Source: Lamellibrachia columna | Taxonomy: Eukaryota > Annelida > Polychaeta > Sabellida > Siboglinidae | DNA length: 64,000 nt | Direction: 5' to 3' | Assembly (NCBI GenBank): GCA_963662155.1 | Contig: OY759267.1 | Location: forward strand, 31,352,976 to 31,416,975 | Shown: piece after piece, positions 35,710 to 47,884 of the stretch | Position numbering within the stretch: the stretch's first letter is position 1 | Layout of the letters: every line of letters begins with the position of its first letter | Position numbers and translations under genes: made by a program | Notes under the pieces: model-generated | Databases searched by the model: none | The model's input: only the letters and a program-made list of their open reading frames with translations | What the model was told of the DNA's origin: nothing

Positions 35710-36170
35710 AAACAACAAAGTGCTGTCAATTAACTATTGACAAAAGATATTCTTCCTAGTCTAGCAGACATTTGGAGGGAGCCAAACATTCTGTTCTTAT
35801 TGTAACAACTGAAGTATGACAAATACAGGATCAATGTCAGTTTTTATAATCCAATATTTTTGGTTTTAAAATAAATTATCGCTCAAAATCTCGAATATAC
35901 ATGTTTCAATTGTCAGTGAACATTATGGTTAATTTTGTTATTAATTAGTTTACAAATTTTCTTTAACACAAAAATGGGTTGGTCAGCAAAAAATAAATAA
36001 AACACTAATCCAAATGTGTAATGCCCACGGAATTAATGAACTAGATTAGCCTAATTTATCTATGCCACTAGACAACATTCTTACCCAATTTTTTCTATGC
36101 CAGTGCAGTCATTCAACCATTCCAAGTACATTTTTCATGTTAACACAAGTTTATGGACTCGTGTTTTCAT
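35710..36170. other. Stretch without recognised feature
   Basis: AT-rich; nothing identified. Confidence 0.4.
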
Positions 36171-36184
36171 GGGAAAATGTCAGA

Positions 36185-36460
36185 ATTTCGTGAATTCACG
36201 TTCGGTAAAACATGAACTGAACCAGCTGAAACACGTGATTCCACGTGTTCTGAACCAGAGTAAATAGTATCTGTACACCCAATTTGTCCACAGAATATCG
36301 TGAATTCACGAATGGTACCACGTGAATTGAACCACGTGATTGCACGTGTTCTGAACCACTGTACACACGTGTGTATACACCAGTGTACACGTGTGTGTAC
36401 AGTACACCAATTTGTCCACATAATCCCGTGAATTCACGTACAGAAACATGTGAATTCACC
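36185..36460. repeat. Palindrome-rich cluster
   Basis: The perfect 12-bp palindrome CGTGAATTCACG occurs three times (about 36189-36200, 36299-36310 and 36427-36438), with further CACGTG, ACACGTGT and GTACAC-type self-complementary words between. Two subrepeats of about 110-130 bp share CACGTG(T)TCTGAACCA and CACCAATTTGTCCACA. Confidence 0.85.
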
Positions 36461-36559
36461 TTCAGAACATGTTAAATCATGTGTGAATGTTACCTGGGAT
36501 ATTTATTTAACGTCATGATTGTCTTACATAAGGCAGGGATGCTGCAATTACTCGACGAA

Positions 36560-36900
36560 AACTATTCCTATATATCAGATATAAGCCATGTGGTTTTTTT
36601 GAGGGTAGGCAACAAATCACGATTAGCATTGTTGTCCTGTATGCATCAGATAATCTTTTGCAACTCCACGTATTCACACTTGCCAACGCCTTCAACAACA
36701 TTGAAATCCTCACCTAGAAGCGCTGTTTCTATGTCACAATTATTCTGGTATTTCAATTGTAACGACACATGCATGTTGTTCTATCGAGGACACATAATCA
36801 TTCTGGTTACAACATGTTTACTCAAAAAACAAACATCAGTTGTGTGAATTCAGTGTTCTGCTGTAAATGTACATGTGATTTTAATGTGGACAGAAAAGGA
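36560..36900 (-). repeat. Inverted dispersed repeat with coding relic, copy 2
   Basis: Reverse-complement partner of 19810-20200. On the minus strand it reads HVSLQLKYQNNCDIETALLG, then EDFNVVEGVGKCEYVELQKI before a stop. Confidence 0.6.
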
Positions 36901-37039
36901 AAGCCATTTACATAGGACCTACCGGTATACGCACGCATGCATGCACAGAAAGGGAGAGAGACAGGGATGAAACCACACAGGGATGGACGTGGGGAGGCAG
37001 GCAGGTGGCCGGGTAGGAATGTGCGTCCTGCTCAAAGCA

Positions 37040-37135
37040 CTGTATACTCCACACATTGGCGCTTCTCCCACCACAAGTTTTATGTGGATGCAGTGTAAGT
37101 GTGAGAAGTTGTGCCTGAAACAGAATCATCTCCAT
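37040..37135 (-). repeat. Short dispersed repeat shared with 15.4 kb
   Basis: The reverse complement (TTTCAGGCACAACTTCTCAC, then TGTGGTGGGAGAAGCGC) matches TTTCAGGCACGACTTTTCAC and TGTGGTGGGAAAAGCGC at about 15440-15506. Confidence 0.75.
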
Positions 37136-37758
37136 CATTAGCTAGGCCAGCGCTACCGGTGGTAATTTGGGCAATAGACCACATGGCATCAGATTTTGCT
37201 AAACAAAAGTTTCCCATTTGAGCCAATTTGGCCAGTAGCATTTTCATTGAAAAGCATGTAGAATACATTTGCGTTTGTTGCTGTCTTGAGGCACGTAAAC
37301 AAAATGGCAAAAACTGATGGCTTTAGGCCAACCAGTTTACACCACAACTAGCCAAGATTAGTTATACTGTTTGACACACAGAATAATTTCTGTCCATGCA
37401 GCTGCAACAACGAACGCACACCCTTCCAAAGGAAGTTGTGCCTGAAACAGAATCATCTCCATCATTAGCTAGGCTAGTGCTACCGGTGGTCATTTGGGCC
37501 ATAGACCACATGGCATCAGATTTTGCTAAACAAAAGTTTCCCATTTGAGCCAATTTGGCCAGTAGCATTTTCATTGAAAAGCATGTAGAATACATGTGCG
37601 TTTGTTGCTGTCTTGAAGCACATAAACAAAATGGCAAAAACTGAGGGCTTTAGGACAACCAGTTTACACCACAACTAGCCAAGATTAGTAATACTGTTTG
37701 ACACACAGAATAATTTCAGTCCATGCAGCTGCAAAATCAAACGCTCACCCTTCCAAAC
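37104..37758 (+). repeat. Two tandem 328-bp units
   Basis: Units at 37104-37431 and 37432-37758 are about 97% alike by eye and share GAAGTTGTGCCTGAAACAG through CACCCTTCCAAA. The second ends in a C-rich run. Minus-strand frames of 76 and 91 codons through them have no recognised domain. Confidence 0.93.
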
Positions 37759-37759
37759 A

Positions 37760-38565
37760 CCCCCCCCCTCCCCCCAACACCCACCCACCTGCACACACTG
37801 AACAGAACAGGCTATTATCATTTTACCTGCTCTTAACTATTGTTTTTGTGCATGCATTGGAAGTGTCATTTCTCTTCTAGGCTCTACTAGTCTTGGTCTT
37901 CTATGCTATCGTACAGGTTTGGCAGCGACATTAATAAGGATTTTTTGTTTGAGCACTGTAAAACGTCAAGTTGCGGCACAATGTATAGGTAGACACATTA
38001 TAGAACACTCCTGCTTGTCAAGTCATTATAATATTTGTTTTACAACCAAGCCTAAACAATACCTTACCCAGCTAAAAACCAGTCACATAATTTAATTATA
38101 GGTTGATATTGACACTTGATAAACCATAGATCATGTACACTAGATTTCAAGAGCATTGCGAACCAATGAAGCCAGTTTACTGTCTCAGTTGCCTGTAAAG
38201 AAAGTGCAAGATTATCGCGACGCCACCCTTTTGGTCGACAGGGTTGGTGGCGTGTTGGAAGTAGAGAACTATAGTGTTGTGGACTCTTTCTTGTGCCCTA
38301 GAAAATAACATTCCCCTCGTAGCCAGCACAGAACCAGGTGATATTTGATGTACCAGTGACATTATTAGTATTACACCAATGACGACAGGCATGACAAAAG
38401 AGAGGATATTGACGTGACACCCGGATTTAAGTAATTCCAGCACTATGAGTATCAACCTGTCAAATAACAAACTTCCTCAGATAATAGCCTGTTCCACACC
38501 GATGACATGTCACTGTTATTAGACAAGTTGATATCCTCTAGCCAGCTCTGGTAGGAAGACTGTAT
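37760..38565. other. Stretch with one unexplained open frame
   Basis: A 97-codon minus-strand frame (38470-38177) has a hydrophobic stretch (VMPVVIGVILIMSLV) and starts near an acceptor-like TTATTTGACAG. I recognise no family and treat it as unproven. Confidence 0.25.
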
Positions 38566-38569
38566 GATA

Positions 38570-38650
38570 ATGGTGGATTACAAGCCAATGGCTTCCTAAT
38601 CCACTAGCCATTTGGAACGTATTGCTTTGGAAGGCAATCTTCAAACATAT
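38570..38650 (+). mobile_element. CR1 3' UTR remnant
   Basis: AAGCCAATGGCTTCCTAATC, then CACTAGCCAT and GGCAATCTT match the 3' UTR of the CR1 copies ending at 47880 and 50890 (AAGCCAATGGCTTCCTTGTC, CACTTGCCAT, CAATCTTG). No coding part is attached. Confidence 0.7.
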
Positions 38651-39296
38651 TTGTGTTTAGACAATAAAAGTGCTTTTACCCAACTTCAAACTGAAACAAA
38701 ATGCCATAGTTTGTTCTTACCGTCACCACATTTAGACACACAGAAGTATACGTAGCACAAGAGCCAAGTTTGACTTAGTGACTAACACAGACCACTGCTC
38801 GCTCTAATCACAACCAACTTAAGCTGAACACATTCTGTCTGATCTGGCTTTGTCAGAATTACTTCACACCAACATTGCTGCCACCTGCAGGTGGTGAAGG
38901 CTCTGGTCAACCACTGGTCAACGTGGCAACCAATACAGCATCATAGGAAACAAGTAGACAATGACAAGAGCATTTGCCCGTATTCCTTTCATCTTCTTCG
39001 TTATCGTTTTTGTTTCATAATATACATATGTGCTTGTCTCTGCTACGAAACAACCGGCGTTGACAAGTTCTTGTTTGGTTTAAATTTGTCAGATGGACAT
39101 GTACTCAAGAGTCACATGTCATATGTTGGTTTTGTTCACACAAGTTGGTAAGTCAAACTCGATCTAGGTGTACTAGCATCACTACTGGAATGATAATGGA
39201 ACAATACAATGTTCAAATTTTCCTGTTTGCCATGACAGTTTTAAAGGTTAGAAAGAACTGTAAGCGTAGAAACAGTTACTTACCTGGGTTACTTAC

Positions 39297-39434
39297 CTGG
39301 CAGTCCGAGTGGGAATGCGACGCCGATGTTTGTCCATTCAGAGGCTGAGGCCAGGTGTTGATGGGGATCATTGTGTGGTAGAATGTCATCTCCACACGGA
39401 CTTGTTCTCACGGCCCAAGTGTAGATTTAGATAC
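39297..39434 (-). CDS. Candidate exon, unknown gene
   Basis: Minus strand, with acceptor GATGCAG and donor CCAG/GTAAGT followed 13 bp later by a second GTAAGT. One frame is open after an early TAA and reads GDDILPHNDPHQHLASAS, then NIGVAFPLGLPG. The competing frames have one stop each. The splice signals are good but the frame choice is uncertain, and no family is recognised. Confidence 0.25.
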
Positions 39435-41797
39435 CTGCATCATTGTCATAGATACCATCCCAGTTAGTTGCAACAGAATATATGTAGTGAAGCATAGCTT
39501 TCAACTGAGCGCTACCAAAAGAGTCTATAGCCAACACCTGACAGTTTAACTTAATGTTTGCTTTAAATATTTGTAAATATTTTACATAAGTGCATGTTAT
39601 TTTCAGTATGCACGCACACACACACATGCATGCACACACACACACACGCACACACACGCACACATATATGGATACAGGATTTAACAGCTTAATAAAATTG
39701 TTATAATGATTGTATGAATTAGATTAGCATGCTCATTAATGAATAAAACTCCTTCCTGTTTTCTGACAATGCGATCTTGCTTTGTGTTTATCCATTATTC
39801 ACTTGTGTTACACTTCACAAAATGTACCTAGCAGAATCCAAAGTAACAATTTAACAAGGAATTAGCCAACTATGCAAATTACAAATGAAATAAGCATATA
39901 TGACAGAAAAAGTCATATAATTAAATGGGATCGGGATGGTCCTACATGCCGAGATAGAAGGCTCTTTACATCCTAAACTTACAGATATGCAATAGTATAA
40001 AAATCAGAATATAATCGTGTTATAACGTTAGAGATCACACGTTCCTAAACCAAATTTACTCAATCAGCTGCGTTTACCTTGCTTAACAATGAACATAAAT
40101 CAAGATGACGGACGTAAACAATAGCTGTTAAAACAAGCAAAACCCAAATCATCCCCAACACAACTAAAAATAGTGCATGTATTCAAATTTAAATATACTG
40201 TGTATTAGTTATAAATATAAACTAGAAACACTTACATATACTCTTAGCTTAGAATTTCAAAGAAATCCTACCATGTGTTTATAACATCCTGTACTAACAA
40301 ACAGACCCTTCTGCGGGTGCTTCATTCCCAGCCCTGTGTTTTCATATACCTAGAGTTCCTGAGTCGACCCAGGACCACAGATATAATGCACCTCTAGACT
40401 TCCTACTGTGTATCTGTCTATGTTTGCACTAGCCCAACCCCTGCACATGCACTTTCAAACAGTTTAGTACACAATATTTATCTAATGTGACTTTAGCGCT
40501 ATACATTACATTGATCTAATGTGACTTTAGCCCTCTAAAGGCAAGTTATAGCAAACATCTGTAAATACATACTTTCGCAAGAAAATTCAAAACCACTGTA
40601 CAGGGTTTTTGTTGTAGCAGGGACCATGAACCCCAAAGCAGGGATCACTTATTATGCTCGGTCTGTTGTTGAGTCACTACGTATCAAACACCACTGTGGA
40701 CAAACCAGGAACTTATATATGTAATTGTACCTTAAAACTTCAGGAGTTTATACAGCAATAGAAAATTGCTGTTTTGACTAATCGTCCTTTTCTCCCAAAT
40801 AGGCCAATAATGCCCGCGTTCATGACTGTTTATTAGTGTGTAACAAATTAATGAAAATATTATGAATTATCACACAGCAACATATAGCAAAGGTTACTAA
40901 TAGTACCTTGTTGACATGAACATTGCAAATGGTCGTGTGTCCAAACTTCTATAATCCACCTTAACTCTTGAAGATACACACTTTCTCAGCTAGCATTTAT
41001 GGATTTTTAACACCATGTTTAAGAAAGCCCAGCATATGTTCTGTAAGCACATTGTATTCAGTAAGCTTTTATTTTACACTGAAAATTATATATTTTTTAC
41101 CTCCTGCCCTATTACACAGATGTAAATATACACAATATTCACCTTAAAGTGTGAATTCCATCAAGGCCAGACTACTCAACTAGTTCTATTACATAACATT
41201 ATACAACCTAATTAGCCAACCAGCAGTGACAAGGAACTTGCCTGATGGATCACCTGCAGTGAGTCAGTAGACCTTATCAGATAGCATGGGCTCTGTCCAA
41301 GATTTTACCAAGCCACAGGAGGGTGTACTCCTTCAGGAGATCTCCACAGTAGGCCCATGTGTCTAATTAGCTGAAGTAAACAAAAACTGACCAATACGTC
41401 ATTATACTCCAATGTCATTGGTTGAGATTGATATACATGTCCAAACTAAGGCTTTACTAATGCAATTCTCTCCTGTCCTGCCCTATCATACATATGTTCT
41501 GTCACTGTCATTTGGACTTTCTGACTGATTAGAGGTCTGTGATTTCAAATAGCAGTTTGTCAAGTTCAACTGTAATTTTGCCTGGATTACCCTGCATTGC
41601 TACAAAATGGAAGAGATAGTAAACGAGAATAGTGAGCTAAAAAAACAGCTGCGTGTGGCTGCGAAGACTGAATATTCAAGAGTGGTGCACGTAATGATTG
41701 TGGACTGCTAACCGTTCCAGATGCTGTGGAAATAGCAAGATTCTATGACCACAGCTAGATCAATGCCCTGATTTAGCAGACAGCTACCTTCAAGCAG
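39435..41797. other. Long stretch without recognised gene
   Basis: Contains a (CA)n/(CACG)n microsatellite at about 39607-39668 and otherwise unremarkable AT-rich DNA. A short frame at 41605-41710 (EEIVNENSELKKQLR) is coiled-coil-like and may belong to the transposase fragment that follows. Confidence 0.4.
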
Positions 41798-42045
41798 AAG
41801 AAACTGGTGTAGTTTCTGAGACGCGTCTGCTAAGCATGGTAAGCATGCAGAGAAATGTGGCAATGTGGAATGAGTGTTTCACAGAGCATGCAAAAAACAT
41901 GGCATGCACATCTCCACACTTTGAAGTACATGACGAAAAAAACAAGTCGGTTTATGCTGGAAATTGTCACTACGTTGTCTCCACTGTGAATATCAGTCAG
42001 GCATGTACAAATTCCTTGTGGACTGTTACCTTGTCATGGTAAGGA
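41798..42045 (+). pseudogene. Mutator-like transposase N-terminal fragment
   Basis: The plus strand reads MQRNVAMWNECFTEHAKN, then CTSPHFEVHDEKN and, after a frameshift, SLRCLHCEYQSGMYKFLVDC. It parallels the minus-strand piece at 14.07 kb (TTQMYNECIAEH followed by CAVPRFTVH) and extends into the CxxC zinc-ligand region that precedes the core in this family. It is cut off on the right by the RTE-like LINE. Only the N-terminal part remains. Confidence 0.55.
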
Positions 42046-42395
42046 GGCTTGTGTACCCCTATGACCCTCTAAGCTATACCGGTGGGAGGCAACTCCAACC
42101 ATACCGGGCAGGTCTGGAGCGAGTGGTCAGACAAAGCACAGTCCAGCCACATCTCTTGATCATGGAGCCCGGGAGGAAAATGGTCTACGACCACTGCGGA
42201 AAACTTGTGGGCACAGCGGCTTGGGCTAATCGCCCACTCAGTTGTTATTGAAATCGATTACAGAAACCGAAACCATATACTCAACCACACCTTGATCTGA
42301 GCAAAGCCAGGCTGTCCTGGAAGGGTGGGTATGAATCCCTTGGGTGAAAGCTGACAGGAAGCCCAAGGGAGGAAGAGTCTGCTACAGCTCAAGTC

Positions 42396-43200
42396 AAAAT
42401 TAGAATTGGATGCTGGAATGTCAGGACACTGTACCAGGCAAAAAAACTAGCACAGCTCGCTGAAGAAATGAGAAGATACAAGCTGAGCATCATTGGAGTC
42501 TGTGAAAGCAGATGGAACACCTTTGGGAAGGTTACAACTAGCTCTGGAGAAACTTACTTGTACTCTGGGAATGAGAGAGAAGAAGATGCGCACACACATG
42601 GAGTAGGGCTGCTCCTCTCAAAGGATGCAGCAAAAAGTCTAATCGAATGGGAACCAGTCTCGGAGAGAATCATCACAGCCAGGTTTACATCAAAAGGTCG
42701 GAACATCACCATCATACATTGCTGTGCACCAACCAACTCTGTGCTGAATTTGAAGAGAAAGAGACCTTCTACTAACATCTACAAACAGTCACCCAAAAAC
42801 TACCGAAGAGGGATATCCAAGTTGTTATGGGGGATATGAATACCAAGATTGGAAAGGATAATGACAATTGGAAAGGCACAATGAGGAAAGAAGGTCTGTG
42901 ACAGATGAATGAGAATGGTCTCCTGTTTGCAGATTTCTGTACTCTCAATGAACTGATAATCGGAGGAACTCTCTTTCCACACAAGCCTATACACAAAGCC
43001 ACATGGATATCCCCAGATCTAAAGACGGAAAACCAAATTGACCACATAGCAACCACCAACAAATGGAGGAGAGTGCTTCTAGATGTCAGAGTGAAAAGAG
43101 GAGCTGACATTAACTCCAACCACCACCTCCTTGTGGGTGAATTTAGGATGAAGCTAGCAGCAAAGAAGAAGACGGATAACAAGGTACAAAGAAGGTTTGA
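42396..43200 (+). pseudogene. LINE apurinic-type endonuclease
   Basis: The frame opens with IRIGCWNVRTLYQAKKLAQL and IIGVCESRWN (catalytic N and E of the endonuclease), then RFTSKGRNITIIHCCAPTN. A disrupted patch near 42740-42800 shifts the frame, after which VVMGDMNTKIG (the GDxN motif), IGGTLFPHKPIHKATWISPD and NQIDHIATTNKWR (the SDH-like end) follow. It would nick target DNA to prime reverse transcription. It has at least two frameshifts plus a stop near 42900. Confidence 0.8.
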
Positions 43201-43689
43201 GATAAGAAAACTTCAAAATACTAAAATATGACAGGAACTGGGAATCACACTACGGAACAGGTTCCAAGCATTGGAAGATGGAAAAAACATTGACGATAAG
43301 TGGGCAAGATGCAAGAATGCAATTACAGACACCTGTGAACAAGTCCTAGGCTGCTGGGAAGCTAGGAGGAAGGACTGGATTATAGACAACACCTGGGAAG
43401 CTATTGAGGCAAGGAGGGAGACTAAAATGAAACTCAACAAGGAAACAGATGACACAAAGAAAAAAAACTGCAGCAGGAATACCAGGAAAGAAACAAAACA
43501 GTTAAAAAGAAGACAAAGAGGGACAAGAAAACTATGTCGAAAAACTAGCAAACGAGGCTGAGATCGCAGCTAGGCAAAACAACTCCAGAGAGTTATACAA
43601 GATCACCAGACAGCTAGCAGGGAAGAACAAGAGCACTAGTCACCCAATCAGGGACAAACAGGGAAACCTTCTCACTAAAGAATCTTTAC

Positions 43690-45104
43690 AGTTACAATGC
43701 TGGAAAGAATATTTCCAAGATATCTTGAATAGGCCTCCACCAGATTCAATCCCAGACATTGAGGAAACAAATGAAGACCTTAACATTAATTGTGGTAGGA
43801 TATCCAAAGAGGAGATCAAGAGAGCCATCAAAAAGCTGAAGCTAGGCAAAGCACCTGGAATTGACAATATACCATATGATGTCTTAAAAGGGATCATGCT
43901 TCTATCAGTGCCCAGTAAAATTCTCTGCCGTATTATCCTGGATAGGATACTAGAAACAGTTGACAAGAAGCTAAGAAAGGAAAAAGCTGGCTTTAGAAAG
44001 GATAAATCTTGCACAGATCACATTGCTACACTCAGGATTATCGTTAAACAATACATTGAATGGCACAGCTCCGTTTACATAAACTTTGTGGACTTCGAAA
44101 AAGCATTTGATAGTATAAATAGGACAGTTCTATGAAAGCTCCTGAGGCATTATGGTTTACTCACAAAATTTGTTACCTTAATAAAGAACATGTACGAAGG
44201 TTTCACTGGTCATGTCATCTTTAATGGACAAGTTTCAGAAGGCTTCCAGATTGGAACTGGAGTACAACAGGGCTGCTTGCTATCTCCATTGCTCTTTCTG
44301 ATAGCCATAGACTGGACAATGAAAAGATCCACAGAACACCATCGTACTGGGATCCAGTGGAACTTTTTCTGACAACTAGAAGACTTGGATTTTGCAGATG
44401 ATCTAGCACTACTCTCAGAAACCCATAAACACATGCAACAAAAAACAGAAAGGCTTCAACAAAAAAGCAGCGAACTGGGTCTTAAGATCAATGTGGGAAA
44501 GACAAAGGTGATGAAAGTCAACAGCAGATCCTCCGAACCCATCTCACTAGAAAGTGGTACTGTTGAAGAAGTACAAGACTTCATCTACCTCGGGAGCAAC
44601 ATCAGTACAAATGGTGGAGCTGACAAAGATGTGGAGCTACGCATCAATAAAGCTCGCCATGCCTTCAGAACCCTACGCCCTGTATGGTTCTCTTCCCAAC
44701 TATCCATAAACACTAAGATCCGCATTTTCAACACCAACATTAAACCAGTTCTTCTCTATGGCTGTGAAACGTGCAAAACGACTCAGTCTCTCAACAACAA
44801 ACTCCAAGTCTTCATCAACAGTCGCCTCCGATACATCCTTAAGGTATGGTGGCCTAACAAAATATCAAATAAAGAGCTCTGGAAGAAAACCAAACAGGAA
44901 AAAATAAGCACTACAATCAAGAGGAGAAAATGGAGCTGGAATGGCCACACACTCAGAAAAGATTCAACAAATACAACCAAACAAGCATTGGACTACAACC
45001 CACAAGGAAAAAGAAGACAAGGAAGGCCAAAAATCAACTGGAGACGCTCCACACTACAAGATCTTGAAAAGTGGGGGTCACCTGGCAAGAGGCCAAAGCT
45101 ATAG
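43690..45104 (+). pseudogene. RTE-like reverse transcriptase with internal deletion
   Basis: In order: WKEYFQDILNRPP, KLGKAPGIDNIPYDVLKG, then directly IMLLSVPSKILCRIILDRI, YINFVDFEKAFDSINR, GVQQGCLLSPLLFLIAIDW, the catalytic LDFADDLALLS, IYLGSNISTNGGADKDV, IKPVLLYGCET and WNGHTLRKDS with GKRRQGRPKINWRR. The usual stretch between DVLKG and the NWRGI-type motif, some 40 residues, is missing. Stops occur at 44133-44135 and 44370-44372. The FADD motif is intact. The last codons continue in another frame (VRWRNMVDTLCS) before the tail. Confidence 0.85.
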
Positions 45105-45194
45105 CCCAGAAGAGAGTGAGGTGGAGAAACATGGTTGACACCCTATGCTCCTGAAGGGGCCAAGAGGATTAAGTAAGTTAAGTAATGTACAAAT

Positions 45195-47884
45195 TGTACG
45201 ATGAGGTAGACATTGGCAGTTGTGGTCAAAAACCAGCCACATAGAATGTGGCACTCCACGTTGGACTTCAGGATTCGATGAAGCTATTTGTTGCAAAATA
45301 GTTTCAGGAAATTCAAAATTAACTATTGGATTAGTTTACCGAAGTACAAACATAAACGAAGAGGATAACACAAAAATACAAAATGCTATAAAGGTAGTTA
45401 GTAAAGGGGAATGTATCATAATGGGAGATTTTAACCATGGACACATACAATGGAAATATCTAGAGAGTACAGGGGTTGAGGACCAACAATTTTTATTTTT
45501 AATTCAGGAGAGCTTCCTTAGTCAGCATGTGCTAGAACCAACCAGGGGAGAAAATGTATTAGATATAGTTTTATCATCACAAAAAGAATTAGTGGACAAT
45601 GTAAAAATACATGAACCATTGGGTAACAGTGACCACAATCAAATACATTTTGACATCAATGTAAAATCAGAAAGTAAAAATAAAAAAACGTATTGGAGAA
45701 ACTTCCACAAAGGTAACTATAAAGATATGAGAAAATACTTAGCAAAGCTAGATTGGAATAACATGCTGATGAATAAGACCACAATTGAATGTTGGTATAT
45801 TCTAAAATATGAAATTGAGAGTATCATCGATAAATTTGTTCCCGTGAAAAAACAAGGAAAACGGTCTAGAAAGAAACACTTGTCAAAAGACGCTATTAGA
45901 AAAATAGTGTTTAAGCAAACTATGTGGAGGGTTTAAAGGCGTACCAGAAAGGATGAAGACTACGCAAATTACAAAGAGGCACTTAACCTAGCTACAACTG
46001 AAATTAGAAAATCTAAAAGAAGCTTTGAACAAAAATTGGCAGGTAATATAAAAAAAATGACAGCGAGAGTTTCTATGGTTATGCAAGGAGTAAACAGAAA
46101 GTTCAAGATAAGGTCGGACCACTGGAAAACAACAGGCGAAACATAATTTCAGAGGGGTTTCAAATGGCAGAGGTCCTGAATGAGTATTTCAGCTCAGTAT
46201 TTACCACAGAAGATATCAGCTCACTTCCAGTTCCATTTACTAAATTTGAGGGAAATAAATCAGAACATTTAGGGCAGTTATTTGTAACTCCTGTAATGAT
46301 AGCAAACAACATTAAGAAGATGAAAGATAATAAATCACCTGGAGTTGATGGGATACCACCAACACTGCTTAAGGAAATTGTTGAGCAAATTAGTACACCA
46401 CTTGCAAAATTGTTTAACTTGTCACTAGAAGAAGGAATAGTTCCTTCAGAATGGAAAGAAGCAAACATTACGCCACTATTTAAGAAAGGATCGAGGAACA
46501 AGCCTGAAAATTACAGACCAGTGAGTTTAACATCAGTTGTATGTAAATTACTCAAAACATTAATTAGAGACCACATGGTGGAATTCCTTGTAAAACATAA
46601 TTTAATAAATACATCTCAACATGGGTTCCTAAAAGCAATGTCATGTCTAACCAATCTCTTATGTTTTTTTGAAGAAATTACAAAGTGGGTAGATGACAGG
46701 TAATCAGTGGATGTTGTCTACTTAGATTTTCAGAAAGCTTTCGATAAAGTGCCACACCAAAGATTGATACTTAAACTAAAAGCCCATTGTATAGATGATG
46801 AGGTAATCAACTGGATAGAAACGTGGCTTACACACAGAAGACAGCGTAATAATAGATGGTGAGATTTCAAACTGGAAATCGGTTTTGAGTGGTGTACCAC
46901 AGGGATCAGTATTAGGCCCTATACTGTTTTTAATATATATAAATGATCTAGAAGATGACATATCTAGCAAAGTACTCAAATTTGCAGATGACACAAAAGT
47001 ATTCAGAAAGGTTACAAATGATACAGATAAACAAAGTTTACAGGATGATCTAGATAAATTAGTTAAATGGTCAGAAAAATGGCAAATGTTATTAAATTTT
47101 GGGAAGTGTAAATGTATACACATAGGACATGGAAACATGGACGATGAATCTACAATGGGGAATGCTGTACTAGGTAGAACCGCACAAGAAAAGGACTTAG
47201 GAGTAACATGTAGTGCTGACATGAAAGTTTCAGAGCAATGTGGGATTGCTGCTTCAAAAAGAAATCAAGTTCTAGGGCTAATTAGGAGAACTATCATGTA
47301 TAAGGAGAAACAGGTAACTGTACCCTTGTACATAGCAATAATTAGACCACATTTGTAATACTGTATTTAAACATGGAGGCCATATCGTAAAAAAGGACAT
47401 AGACAAGCTAGAAAGAATACAACAAAGAGCAACAAAAATGATTCCAGAATTGAGATGAAAGTCGCTTATTACAATGTGGTTTGACAACATTAGAGACCAG
47501 CAGGAGACTAAGAGGAGACCAAATAGAAGTGTTTAAAATAGTGAACGGTTATGAGGGTGTTGATAGGAATATGTTTTTCATACTTAAAGAAGGCAGTAGA
47601 ACCTGAGGAAACAAAGCAGCATTAGTTAAGGAACAGTGTAGGTTGGACATGAGAAAGTACTCTTTCTCACAGATGGTGATAAATGAATTGAACAAACTGC
47701 CAAATGATTGTGTTAATGCTAGTAGTGTGAATATGCTTAAAAATAGAATTGACAGATATATGATCAGAGCAGGCTACACATAGATGATGAAGTTGTTGGA
47801 CTCTCAATAAGCCAATGGCTTTCTTGTCCACTTGCCATCTGGAAGTTGTTGTTTGGGATGGCAATCTTGTTAAATCTTGTTAAA
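45195..47884 (+). mobile_element. CR1 LINE, missing its 5' end
   Basis: Runs from the middle of the endonuclease domain to a 3' UTR (GAAGTTGTTGGACTCTCAAT and AAGCCAATGGCTTTCTTGTC) and two copies of the AATCTTGTTA tail decamer at 47863-47882. It belongs to the same subfamily as the pieces at 48.6 kb, 50.4 kb and 38.6 kb. Confidence 0.85.
45220..47783 (+). pseudogene. CR1 endonuclease-reverse transcriptase
   Basis: The endonuclease part (45220-45936) shows LTIGLVYRSTN, CIIMGDFNHGHIQW and NSDHNQIHFDI (the SDH motif). The RT part follows in several frames: FSSVFTTEDISSLP, NKSPGVDGIPPTLL, FKKGSRNKPENYRPVSLTSV, VDVVYLDFQKAFDKVPHQR, SGVPQGSVLGPILFLIYIND and the catalytic LKFADDTKVF near 46979. The C-terminal RRLRGDQIEVFKIVNGYE and NELNKLPNDCVNASSVNM end at the TAG at 47781-47783. 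Stops or shifts occur near 45937, 46703, 46850, 47358 and 47455, so it is inactive. Confidence 0.88.

Larger units (their letters stand above)
42060..45190 (+). mobile_element. RTE-like LINE, near full length, decayed
   Basis: The element has a 5' UTR-like stretch (from about 42080), an endonuclease ORF from about 42396, a reverse transcriptase to 45104 and a short 3' end with an AAGTAAGTTAAGTAA tail at about 45170-45185. It lies between the Mutator-like fragment and a CR1 copy. The tetranucleotide tail and protein motifs suit the RTE/RTE-X-like group often annotated as craniofacial development protein 2-like; the clade is not certain. Confidence 0.8.

Noticed and set aside
38177..38470. 97-codon minus-strand frame with a hydrophobic segment
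   Set aside because: No family recognised, no matching donor, and no homologous copy in the window; kept only as a note.
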